Positions 14,472 through 22,207 of a stretch of DNA of 31,715 bases are shown piece after piece; positions within the stretch are counted from its first letter, which is position 1; each line of letters starts with the position of its first letter. Under the pieces are notes generated by a model. The model was not told where the DNA came from. It saw nothing but the letters and a program-made list of their open reading frames with translations, and did not search any database. Made by a program: the position numbers and the translations under genes. Source of the stretch: UBA4729 sp038231175 (GTDB taxonomy: Bacteria; Patescibacteriota; Saccharimonadia; Saccharimonadales; UBA4665); NCBI GenBank assembly GCA_038231175.1, contig JBBRLU010000005.1, positions 1 through 31,715 of the forward strand, in the 5' to 3' direction.

Positions 14472-15567
14472 GGTACTGCAAAGTTGGCGGTACATCGTTG
14501 GCCTTGTATTCCTTATGCTGCCGATGGTAGCAATCCCAACCGCCGCAGCGGCAGCCGCGGCAAAGTCTACGGCCATTCCCCTCAGTGGCATCACCATTGC
14601 CCCGGCCTTATTAACTGCCCAAATTGGCTCCAAGCAACCGCGAACAAGCACTACGATCGGCGTGCGCAATAACTTTGACGTGCCAGTGACCGTGTCGGCG
14701 GCCCTCAACGGCTTCGACATTCGTAATAACGCCTTAGTGCCGACAGTAACGACTGAAAAAACGCTAGCCGGTGTCGTTAGTTTATCTCCGGCAGAAATAG
14801 TCATCCCGCCCGGCAACTCCAAAAATATTACCGTCGAGGTCAGTGACACCGCCAGCCTGGCGCCCGGTGGCCACTATTTATCAATATTGTTGACTGAAAC
14901 GGCATTCGGCAGTAGGCTAGACGCGCCGCAGCTGTCGCTGAGACCGGCTGTAAGCGTCACGCTCTATGTCATCAAGGAGGACGGAGCTATCCGGGGTATA
15001 AAGGCGCGGTCCCTACGACTCAATCGCAGCCTTTTCAGTCTGCCAAAAACCGCCGACGCTACTTTCTTTAACGACGGTAACGTGCAGAGCGTACCACGGG
15101 GCGTTATACGGCTTAGTGACAGTGCCGGCGGCGCGGTTCTTAGCCAGGGAATACTTAACCAGCAATCGGTACCGGTGTATCCACGGGCAACGGTCACTTT
15201 GCAAGCCCAGCTCCAAGAACAAGCCATTATCCGGTTGCCCGGTCGCTATCAAGCCTCGTTACAGTATCGTTATGACGGCCAAGAATCAACGCAGAAGCTG
15301 ACAAACAGCTTCTGGTATGTCCCAAAATCGTTCGTTATTGCCTTGCTGCTAATTATAACAGTGGTGGGTTTAGCTATGTGGCCAGATAACCGACGCCGGA
15401 TTCGTCGTTATTGGCGCCGTGTTCGTAGGTCGCGGCGCCCGGCTTTTGTAGCGCCAGATCCATCAAAAATTGCTGAGATTGAGGGTCCAAATAGTGGCGT
15501 TTCAGCCTCCATAAAACAGCCCGCTGCACAGCGCCGTAAAATTGACGACATACGTAAAGTCCGGTAG
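14464..15567 (+). CDS. Second membrane-anchored DUF916-like protein with basic cytoplasmic tail
   Basis: This 367-residue protein starts at GTG 14464 inside the end of the preceding gene, so it is probably translationally coupled. Its signal peptide ends in an alanine run (TAAAAAAAAK region, about 25-34). The extracytoplasmic part repeats the pattern of its neighbour (SGITIAPALLTAQIGSKQPR, SLSPAEIVIPPGNSKNI, then an NDGNVQSVPRG segment). One helix (about 289-306) is followed by a 61-residue Arg-rich tail (RRRIRRYWRRVRRSRR) that could contact nucleic acid, acidic lipid or a partner. It is a diverged paralogue of the 13419 gene, and the pair may work as a heterodimer. Confidence 0.72.
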   Translation: MPKVLQSWRYIVGLVFLMLPMVAIPTAAAAAAAKSTAIPLSGITIAPALLTAQIGSKQPRTSTTIGVRNNFDVPVTVSAALNGFDIRNNALVPTVTTEKTLAGVVSLSPAEIVIPPGNSKNITVEVSDTASLAPGGHYLSILLTETAFGSRLDAPQLSLRPAVSVTLYVIKEDGAIRGIKARSLRLNRSLFSLPKTADATFFNDGNVQSVPRGVIRLSDSAGGAVLSQGILNQQSVPVYPRATVTLQAQLQEQAIIRLPGRYQASLQYRYDGQESTQKLTNSFWYVPKSFVIALLLIITVVGLAMWPDNRRRIRRYWRRVRRSRRPAFVAPDPSKIAEIEGPNSGVSASIKQPAAQRRKIDDIRKVR

Positions 15568-15612
15568 CCGACAGCATCCCCGTAATCACGGCTCAAAAAG
15601 CTGTGGATAAGC

Positions 15613-15641
15613 TTGAGAATTATGGCAAATCTTAGTATAAT
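15613..15641 (+). promoter_or_regulatory. Promoter of the fibre-like gene (TTGAGA - 17 bp - TATAAT)
   Basis: TTGAGA (15613-15618), an exact 17-base spacer and TATAAT (15636-15641), the best sigma70-type promoter in the window. The ATG at 15650 follows 8 bases later, so the transcript is essentially leaderless. Confidence 0.75.
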
Positions 15642-15649
15642 TTAAGTAA

Positions 15650-18079
15650 ATGAGAAACAAAATCGCCAAAATTGTCTTTGGGCTAGCTATTGCAGTTTTT
15701 TGTGTTTTTCTGACAACTATTCCCGCTGGTGCGGCAATCAATTCCCAGATCAATTTTCAGGGAAAGATTACCAACCCGGATGGCACTAACATCGCCAACG
15801 GTAATTACTCGATCGTTTTCAGCCTCTACAATGTCGCTTCGGTCGGTACTGCCATCTGGGCGGAAACCGATGTCACTACTGTGACTGATGGCGTTTTCCA
15901 GGTTAATCTGGGCGCCAGCTGTCCGTTTCTGACGGCCAACGTCTGTAATAACAGCACACCTATCGATTTCAATAACAGTTCGATCTACCTCGGTATAAAA
16001 GTTGGCGCCGACCCCGAAATGACACCTCGTGTAGCCTTTACGGCCAGCCCCTACGCCTTCAACTCCGACAAGGTTGGTGGTCTCACGGCCGCGCAACTGC
16101 TTCAGCTCAGCCCGGGCAGTCAACAGACTGGATCTATTAATGTCAGTGGATCGATAAATACGGCTAGCACTTTGTCGGTGCAGGGAGCGAACGCCTTGAC
16201 CTTGGGATCGACTACGAATTTTGGAGCCTTATTGTTTCAGGACGGGACTGCAAATAACAGAACAATAACGGTCAGTAGTCCGGCTTTAACGGCTAGTTAT
16301 GGTTTGACTTTGCCAACCACTGCGCCCACTTTGAGCCAGTGTTTACAGTCTGGGTCAACTACAGCAAGTCAGCTTATATTCAGCTCGTGCAGCGGAACGG
16401 TAGTTACCTTGCAGACGGCCTACACCAGCGGTAGCGCCGGCACTCAAGTCATCGCCCTCACAGCAGCTAATCTGGGTATAAAAATCCAAGACGCAGCTAC
16501 CACAGTCGGTACGTTATTCTCGGTAACCAGCAGCGGCGGCACGAGCTACTTAGGGGTCACGAATACGGGCGTCAGTGTCGCGGCCTTAAATGCCGGTGCC
16601 GGACTGATACAGACTACGGGCGGACTGACAGCTACAGGAGCTCTTAGTTTCAACGCCACGGGAACGGCGGCGACTCTTATCGGAAATGTGGGCGCGCCGG
16701 TCACTATTACGTCATCGGGACTGAACGTTACCAGCGCCGGCGTAATCAGCGGGGCAACTGGCTACAGCCAAAGTAGTGGCAACTTTGCTGTCAGCGGCAC
16801 CGGTACTTTTGGAACGGGCACCGGGCAAGTTGCCCTGAATGGAGCCACTACTGTAACTAATGCAATCGCTGCCACCACATCATTAGCTGTTGATTCGGGA
16901 ACCATTACGCCAACTACCGACCAAGTAGTGATCAGTAATGCTGCCAGTGCAGGTATTACCACGGCTGGAGTTAACGGCCTGTATGTAAATTATAAAGGTG
17001 GTGCCGCTGCTGTCGAGTCATCAGGAATGCGCATTGACTTTGCACCAGGCGGCACTAGCGGTGGAATCTGGAGCGGACTTCGCATCGCAGCCGCAGCAAC
17101 TGGTGCGGCGTCCGGTGTCACGGAATACGGTATAAAATTAGAAGGTCCGACAGCCCCCGGTATTGGAACGGAGACGGCGATTTATATTGGCTCCGGCTGG
17201 GATGTTGGTCTTGACATCCAGTCCGGTGGAATACAGTTGGCCAATCAGACCGATCCAGTTGCTCCGGCCGCTAATAATTTACGCTTGTATGCCAAGACTA
17301 TCGCAGGACGCGTGTTGCCTAAATTCATTGGTCCATCCGGTGTCGATACACCGATTCAAGCCAACCTAGGATTCAACCGAATTTCCTACATGAATCCAGC
17401 CGGCGGTACCGTCTTAACAACCTTTGTCGGTGGCTCAGGCTCACTGTTTACGAACACCGGTACGGCCAATAACCCGACGCCACTCAGCACAAATCTCCTG
17501 ACCTCGACCCGTCGAGCAACCTTTAGCTCGGGCACGACGGCCGGTGTAGTCGCGTCGCACCGCCAAAGCGTACAGCAAGCGTGGCGTGGTAACGCTGCTG
17601 GCCTCGGTGGTTTCTTCTACACGATTCGTTTTGGAAGCGAAGCCATAGTAGCGGGTAACCGAGCATTCGTTGGGCTATCCGACTCTGTGGCGGCACCGAC
17701 GAACGTCGACCCTACTACTAGTACTGCCCCAGGAAAAATGGGATTAGCAATTAACGCTAATACCGGAAACTGGAAATGGGTCAATAACGCAACGGGCACG
17801 GCCCCGACAGTCGTTGACCTAGGCGCGAACTTCCTCGTAGACACAACGAGCTTGTATGAGCTTATTATTTTCTGCCCACCAAATGGCTCAACCGTAACCT
17901 ACCGGGTAACGAATCTATCAACCAACACGAATGGTAACGCCCAAGTAACTGGCACGGCCACGACGAATATTACGGGCAATACTACATTCCTGGCCCCACA
18001 ATTCTGGATTACCAATAATGCAACCGCTGCTGCTGCCATACTTGGTTTTGGTGGTTGGTATCTAGAGAGTGATCTGTAG
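15650..18079 (+). CDS. Large secreted fibre-like surface protein (809 residues)
   Basis: A signal peptide (1-29, ending IPAGA) leads into an N-terminal domain (about 30-150: INFQGKITNPDGTNIANGNY, then IYLGIKVGADPEM and AFTASPYAFNSDKV) that recurs in many large CPR secreted proteins. The middle (about 160-590) is low-complexity, Thr/Ser/Gly/Ala-rich beta sequence with repeated short GxLS-like units, as in beta-helical stalks. The C-terminus (about 600-809) contains GFFYTIRFG, AFVGLSDS, LIIFCPPNGSTVTYRV and a final GWYLESDL, resembling a jelly-roll module at the tips of phage tail fibres. It is likely a long adhesin or host-contact fibre. No wall-sorting signal or TM helix is visible, so retention at the cell would need the neighbouring proteins. 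Confidence 0.75.
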   Translation: MRNKIAKIVFGLAIAVFCVFLTTIPAGAAINSQINFQGKITNPDGTNIANGNYSIVFSLYNVASVGTAIWAETDVTTVTDGVFQVNLGASCPFLTANVCNNSTPIDFNNSSIYLGIKVGADPEMTPRVAFTASPYAFNSDKVGGLTAAQLLQLSPGSQQTGSINVSGSINTASTLSVQGANALTLGSTTNFGALLFQDGTANNRTITVSSPALTASYGLTLPTTAPTLSQCLQSGSTTASQLIFSSCSGTVVTLQTAYTSGSAGTQVIALTAANLGIKIQDAATTVGTLFSVTSSGGTSYLGVTNTGVSVAALNAGAGLIQTTGGLTATGALSFNATGTAATLIGNVGAPVTITSSGLNVTSAGVISGATGYSQSSGNFAVSGTGTFGTGTGQVALNGATTVTNAIAATTSLAVDSGTITPTTDQVVISNAASAGITTAGVNGLYVNYKGGAAAVESSGMRIDFAPGGTSGGIWSGLRIAAAATGAASGVTEYGIKLEGPTAPGIGTETAIYIGSGWDVGLDIQSGGIQLANQTDPVAPAANNLRLYAKTIAGRVLPKFIGPSGVDTPIQANLGFNRISYMNPAGGTVLTTFVGGSGSLFTNTGTANNPTPLSTNLLTSTRRATFSSGTTAGVVASHRQSVQQAWRGNAAGLGGFFYTIRFGSEAIVAGNRAFVGLSDSVAAPTNVDPTTSTAPGKMGLAINANTGNWKWVNNATGTAPTVVDLGANFLVDTTSLYELIIFCPPNGSTVTYRVTNLSTNTNGNAQVTGTATTNITGNTTFLAPQFWITNNATAAAAILGFGGWYLESDL

Positions 18080-18136
18080 ATCAAAACAATTATTAAGCCA
18101 GCTCCACAATTTTCCGATATTAGGCGGGTTCGGCCT

Positions 18137-18535
18137 GTGCAACCAACTACCTCTAACGTAGTAAGACCAAAAGTATCACGTAAACTTTGGATAGCTAGCA
18201 TAACTATTGCAGCGCTCTTAGTGCTCGTGGCGTTTGGCACCGTACAACTGATACATAAGCGTCAAGACACCCAACCGCTAGACGGTAAGGCCAGCCTGGA
18301 CCTAGTAGAAGCGCGGATAAGTAAGCACTTTTTATTGCCAACAGACGAAGTCCCGGCGCTCGCCACTATAACCGACGCTTCAAAACTCAGTACGCCATTT
18401 TTTAAACGAGCCAAAAATGGTGACAAGATTTTGATTTATCAAAAACACAAAATTGCCATTATGTACCGAGCCAGCATCGACAGAGTCGTCGAAGTCGGAC
18501 CGGTGTCGCTAGGAAATCTGGGCCGACAACAATAA
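18137..18535 (+). CDS. Small single-pass membrane protein of a CPR-type family
   Basis: The 132-residue product has one helix (about 17-38) and an outside domain with the pattern HFLLPTDEVPALATITD, then FFKRAKNGDKILIY and AIMYRASIDRVVEVGPV. I recognise this as a recurrent hypothetical family of Patescibacteria without known function. GTG at 18137 is the first standard start, but the frame is open back to 18080, just after the preceding stop, and residues before the GTG look protein-like (KPAPQFSDIRRVRP), so the real start may be upstream at a rare codon (ATT 18089). It lies 57 bases after the fibre gene and probably belongs to its transcript. Confidence 0.7.
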   Translation: MQPTTSNVVRPKVSRKLWIASITIAALLVLVAFGTVQLIHKRQDTQPLDGKASLDLVEARISKHFLLPTDEVPALATITDASKLSTPFFKRAKNGDKILIYQKHKIAIMYRASIDRVVEVGPVSLGNLGRQQ

Positions 18536-18536
18536 A

Positions 18537-18581
18537 AAAGATTACTTCCTAAAAATTAGGCTGTTTGCTAGAGTAATCTTT
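18537..18581. terminator. Terminator-like hairpin closing the surface cluster
   Basis: AAAGATTAC (18537-18545) and GTAATCTTT (18573-18581) form a 9-bp perfect stem with flanking A/T runs; an inner CCTAA/TTAGG hairpin lies in the loop. It could act in both directions. Confidence 0.6.
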
Positions 18582-18686
18582 ATACGCGTGATTCGGTTAA
18601 AACGTTGTCGTACTCTACCGCTCAGAATTTTGAGGCGCATCGAGGTAGCAGGACACTGATTTTCGGCGGTTGGTCTTATGGTAGTC

Positions 18687-19502
18687 TTATAAAACTTTTA
18701 CGCATGAATAATTGTAATCGAATCGACCAGAGATATATTGGGTCAAGACGACACTGCCGTTGGTGGTAAGCGCTGGCAAAGCACAGTTAGCTTGGGCGCT
18801 CTGCTGCGACGAGGCACCGGCCAGCCAGCTCTTCAGACCGTTCAAGGGGCTGCCGGCTAGGGTAGGTCCAACGATCTGACCCCACTGGTAGCCAGTCGAG
18901 TACAACCCGACACCTTTGACGCCGATGGAAGCCAGGTAGTTGACCATGCCTTCTAGATCGGCCGTATTAGCAAGCTTGTTCGACTCCCAACTGTTAGTCG
19001 TTTCGACGTCGAGCCACCAGGTGTAACTAGACGGGCTGATGACCCCGCGAATGGTCGCGTCGTCGTAAGCTTTGACGTAGCCGTAGATGTAGGCGCAGGC
19101 CGGGGTGTCAGTTCCGTCGCAGGTGCCGTATGGGTTGCCAATGCCCAGTCCATGGTAGCTATTGTCTATCGGCCAATAGCTACCGCCAAGACCGGGGTTG
19201 GCGGTGTTGACGTACAGGGCGGCGGTATCTTGGCCAGCCAAACCCTTGGACTGCTGGGCCCAGGATAATTCACCGGCAAAACAGGGGTTGGTATTATTGG
19301 CTAAGCCATTATTAAGGCCGACGATACCAAAATACTGTCCGCTGGGGTAGGGCTTATTACATTGGGGCCAGGAAATGTCGTTACCGAGTGGCACAGTAGC
19401 GCCGCTGCTGGGTTTGGCGGCCGTCGCATTGCCGGGCCCGATGGCGCTCACTAGGATAGCGGCGGTAGCTAAGAGAATTCCCCTGACAATGCCTTTGTTC
19501 AT
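18687..19502 (-). CDS. Secreted GH25-like (lysozyme-fold) protein
   Basis: The 271-residue protein has a signal peptide (about 1-28, AIGPGNATAA). The mature part follows the pattern of a GH25-like family common in Actinobacteria: GNDISWPQC at the start of the barrel, FGIVGLNNGLA, ALYVNTANPG, an ACAYIYGY segment, then WWLDVETTNSW with the acidic pair that marks the active site of GH25 folds, and VGLYSTGYQW. It probably acts on peptidoglycan or another wall glycan outside the cell, either for self-remodelling or against a host cell. Paired cysteines (about six in all) suggest disulfides. TATAAT (19509-19514) lies six bases before the ATG, a leaderless start. Confidence 0.82.
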   Translation of the reverse strand: MNKGIVRGILLATAAILVSAIGPGNATAAKPSSGATVPLGNDISWPQCNKPYPSGQYFGIVGLNNGLANNTNPCFAGELSWAQQSKGLAGQDTAALYVNTANPGLGGSYWPIDNSYHGLGIGNPYGTCDGTDTPACAYIYGYVKAYDDATIRGVISPSSYTWWLDVETTNSWESNKLANTADLEGMVNYLASIGVKGVGLYSTGYQWGQIVGPTLAGSPLNGLKSWLAGASSQQSAQANCALPALTTNGSVVLTQYISGRFDYNYSCVKVL

Positions 19503-19508
19503 ATCTCT

Positions 19509-19514
19509 ATTATA
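19509..19514 (-). promoter_or_regulatory. -10 TATAAT, start of GH25-like gene
   Basis: Minus-strand TATAAT with exactly six bases to the ATG at 19502. The divergent DMT transporter gene has its own TACTAT at 19568-19573, seven bases before ATG 19581. Confidence 0.65.
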
Positions 19515-19580
19515 ACCGAAAAAGGCTATCGTCGTAAGCGCTTAGTCACTTTAGACGTAAATCTTGCTACTATAAAGGCT

Positions 19581-20426
19581 ATGACTTCTATTTTGTTACC
19601 GGTCGTAGCCGCCGTCACCTGTGCCTTATGTAATGGTTCTGCCGCCGTCTTGCAGAAGATTGGCGCCGACAAAGTCCAGACCGTTAGTAGTTTAGACGCC
19701 ACTTTACTGTGGCGCTTATTCAAAAATAAACGCTACACTGCCGGTATCGTTCTGGACCTCATCGGCTGGTCATTGACGCTCTACGCGGTCCAATATCTAC
19801 CGCTATTCTTCGTGGAGGCCGTCCTGGCTGCCAGCATCGTCGTGACGGCCTTGTTGGAACGATTTACCCAACACCGGTTGCTGCCACGTCGTGCCTATGT
19901 TGCCATCGGCTTAATTATGTTGGGATTGGTACTACTGGCCTTGGCCGCTTCGCTGGACCGGGCCGATCCGATTAGTCAGACGTTAAAAATTATAATTACT
20001 TTCTCGGCGCTGCCGCTCGGCTTGGTGGGCTGGTTTCTGGCCGGTCGTAAAAGCAACCGCTCGGCCCTGGCTTTAGCGGCCGTCGGTGGCTTCAGTTACG
20101 GCATCACTTCGGTCATCGGTCGTATCTTTGAGTTCTCGCAGCCGTTGTGGCATACCATTTACAGCCCGCTGGTGTTCGGCTTAATAAGCAGCGGCGCCAT
20201 CGGTATCCTGCTATTTTCAACCGCTCTGCAGCGCGCCCAGGCCACCACCGTCAATGCCGCCATGACGGCCAGCCAGACGGTCTTTCCAGCCATTATCGGC
20301 ATCGTGTTCCTAGGTGATTCCGCCCGCAACGGGCTATGGTCGCTAGTTATCAGCGGCGGTCTGCTGGCGCTGTCGGGAGTCCTGTTGTTGGCTTTCAGCC
20401 CAGCCGCCGTCAGGACTACAGACTAG
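19581..20426 (+). CDS. DMT-superfamily (EamA-like) transporter
   Basis: The 281-residue protein has about ten hydrophobic helices in two halves, starting with the loop-helix CALCNGSAAVLQKIGADKVQ, and a second half beginning near FSYGITSVIGRIFE and ending ISGGLLALSGVLLLAF. This is the drug/metabolite transporter fold; the first half recalls members near the NIPA/EamA-like branch. The substrate is not known. It overlaps the convergent ROK-kinase gene by 11 bp. Confidence 0.8.
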   Translation: MTSILLPVVAAVTCALCNGSAAVLQKIGADKVQTVSSLDATLLWRLFKNKRYTAGIVLDLIGWSLTLYAVQYLPLFFVEAVLAASIVVTALLERFTQHRLLPRRAYVAIGLIMLGLVLLALAASLDRADPISQTLKIIITFSALPLGLVGWFLAGRKSNRSALALAAVGGFSYGITSVIGRIFEFSQPLWHTIYSPLVFGLISSGAIGILLFSTALQRAQATTVNAAMTASQTVFPAIIGIVFLGDSARNGLWSLVISGGLLALSGVLLLAFSPAAVRTTD

Positions 20427-21282
20427 CGACAGCCAGCTGTAACGCCCCGAGCACACCGTTCGTCGGCCCGCTAGCGGCCATGATATAATCATCCAGATCG
20501 GGGAACGCCAGGTAATCGTTGACCAGTGCCGCCACCTTGCTGCGGATAGCCGGCAGTAATCCCTCGTGATCGGCTACACCGCCGCCTATGATTACCAGTT
20601 CGGGGCCATTGGTCAGCATCAGGTTGTGGATGGCTAACGCCAGATAGGTGACTTCTCGATCCCAGACAGCCGGATCAGTTATGGTCTCGGCCGCCTGAGC
20701 ATATCGCTGGTGTAGGGCCAAGCCGCTAGCCAGTCCCTCTAAACAGTCGCCGTGAAACGGGCAACTGCCGCTATAGCCGTTCGCCAAGACTTCGTGGGGT
20801 ATCCGGACGTGGCCCATCTCTAAATTCCGGATGCCGTGGACGATTCTGCCCCCGCGGACCAGGGCGCCGCCGATTCCAGTGCCGACCGTCAGATAGATAA
20901 AATCTGCTACCTGTCTGGCAACGCCGAAATGCAGCTCGCCGAGGGCAGCGCAGTTAACGTCTGTTTCCAGGCTGATCGGTAGCTGTAGGCGCGCTTCGAG
21001 CAGCCCTTTTAGATCGACCTGCTCCCAACCGGCTTTGGGCGAATGGTAGATATGACCAAAATCAGCGGCGCCAGAATTGAGCTGTAAGGGCCCGAATGAG
21101 CCGACGCCGACCGCCCGGACGCTCTTGTAGCCTCCAAAGAAGGCCGCGATCGCTTGCACCGTAGCGTCTACTCCTACGGTCTTAAAGGTTACCTGAGCGG
21201 ATATAGTGCCTTGATCGTCACCGACGGCACAAATTACTTTCGTGCCGCCGATTTCAATACCACCATATAGTTGTTGGTCCAT
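20416..21282 (-). CDS. ROK-family sugar kinase (fructokinase-like)
   Basis: The 288-residue protein has the ATPase phosphate-1 motif GGIEIGGTKVICAVGD (7-22), ETDVNCAALGE with the catalytic-region Asp, TVGTGIGGALV (phosphate 2), and the zinc region GHVRIPH followed by CPFHGDCLEGLASG. The spacing of the CPFHGDC cysteines matches the fructokinase (GmuE/ScrK-type) branch and not the CxCGxxGC branch, so phosphorylation of fructose or a related hexose by ATP is most likely. TATGAT (21289-21294) lies six bases before the ATG at 21282. Confidence 0.87.
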   Translation of the reverse strand: MDQQLYGGIEIGGTKVICAVGDDQGTISAQVTFKTVGVDATVQAIAAFFGGYKSVRAVGVGSFGPLQLNSGAADFGHIYHSPKAGWEQVDLKGLLEARLQLPISLETDVNCAALGELHFGVARQVADFIYLTVGTGIGGALVRGGRIVHGIRNLEMGHVRIPHEVLANGYSGSCPFHGDCLEGLASGLALHQRYAQAAETITDPAVWDREVTYLALAIHNLMLTNGPELVIIGGGVADHEGLLPAIRSKVAALVNDYLAFPDLDDYIMAASGPTNGVLGALQLAVASL

Positions 21283-21318
21283 CAGCTAATCATAGCAAAA
21301 AATGTCTAAAAAAATCGG

Positions 21319-21750
21319 CTACATGTGCATCATGTCGTGGTCGCCCATCGTTGCCGAGTGGGTTTCGTAGCCCCACTCCGACTGCCAACTTTTCATCTGG
21401 GTCAGTTCCTTACTCTGGGAAGTGATGATATTGGTGGCCAGATCTTTGACTTCCTGGTGTTTGGCGTTAGTAAGTGCGAGGTTGGCCATATCGATGGCGC
21501 CCTGGTGGTGTTCGATCATATCGCTCAGGAAGGCTTTATCGAACGCTTCACCGGTTTTGCCGGCCAGACCGGACGCCGCATCGTGCATCGATGTGCCCAT
21601 GGTACTTGGATTGGTCTTTGAGCCGTGCATGGCATAGAGATTCTTGATATTCTGGTGATCGCCGTTAACGGCGTAGGCCGCAACGGTACCGCTAGCCAGC
21701 ACGCCAACGATCAAGGCGGCGACGGCAATAAGTATAGATTTCTGGTTCAT
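21319..21750 (-). CDS. DUF305 protein, membrane-anchored
   Basis: The 143-residue protein has an N-terminal helix or uncleaved signal (about 5-27) and a ferritin-like DUF305 four-helix bundle with the signature FLSDMIEHHQGAIDMANLAL. The C-terminus is rich in Met and His (GDHDMMHM), as in periplasmic metal-binding proteins. DUF305 proteins are often near copper-handling genes; metal binding outside the cell is a reasonable guess, not shown here. It has a real ribosome-binding site (AGGAG, 21762-21758, 7-base gap), and lies 48 bases after a two-helix membrane protein gene in the same direction. Confidence 0.85.
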   Translation of the reverse strand: MNQKSILIAVAALIVGVLASGTVAAYAVNGDHQNIKNLYAMHGSKTNPSTMGTSMHDAASGLAGKTGEAFDKAFLSDMIEHHQGAIDMANLALTNAKHQEVKDLATNIITSQSKELTQMKSWQSEWGYETHSATMGDHDMMHM

Positions 21751-21798
21751 AGATTTTCTCCTAAAATAATATGTTTATAAAAGATTAGAACGAAGGAG

Positions 21799-22170
21799 CT
21801 ATAAGCCGTCGGCCAAGTGACCGCAGAGTAACACCCTATCCGGGGGTTTCCAGCTACTGAGCAGTCGCACTAGCTTGACGATAAAGGCCAGGGCGATCAG
21901 CAGTAGCGAGACGGCGGCGATACTGACATAATTCGGCTGCCAATCCTTGTCATTAGGCTCAGGGTTAGCCAGCTGTTGGCTACCATCGTCTTTGACAGCA
22001 GTGGTACAGACTACCTGACAGCGTACGGAATCCGGTGCGTGGCCGGACAGGCCCTCCATAGCGGCCATCGCTGGCTGTTGAAATCCGACATGGCTAAAGC
22101 CAAAGCTAAAGATGGCAAAGCCGCTGACAATCAGGGCTTTGCCTAGCTGCAGTATATTAACGCTGTGCAT
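21799..22170 (-). CDS. Two-helix membrane protein with Cys pair, unknown
   Basis: Not recognised. The start at ATG 22168-22170 is chosen because a perfect TATAAT (22177-22182) lies six bases upstream, while a longer reading to 22194 would place the promoter inside the gene. The 123-residue product has one helix near 10-28, an outside loop with CQVVC (51-55), a second helix near 83-101 and a C-terminal LLCGHLADGL. Together with the DUF305 gene downstream it may form a small envelope metal-response unit; that is inference. Confidence 0.6.
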   Translation of the reverse strand: MHSVNILQLGKALIVSGFAIFSFGFSHVGFQQPAMAAMEGLSGHAPDSVRCQVVCTTAVKDDGSQQLANPEPNDKDWQPNYVSIAAVSLLLIALAFIVKLVRLLSSWKPPDRVLLCGHLADGL

Positions 22171-22207
22171 GGTTGTATTATACTCCATCGGCACAGACCC
22201 GGGTGGT

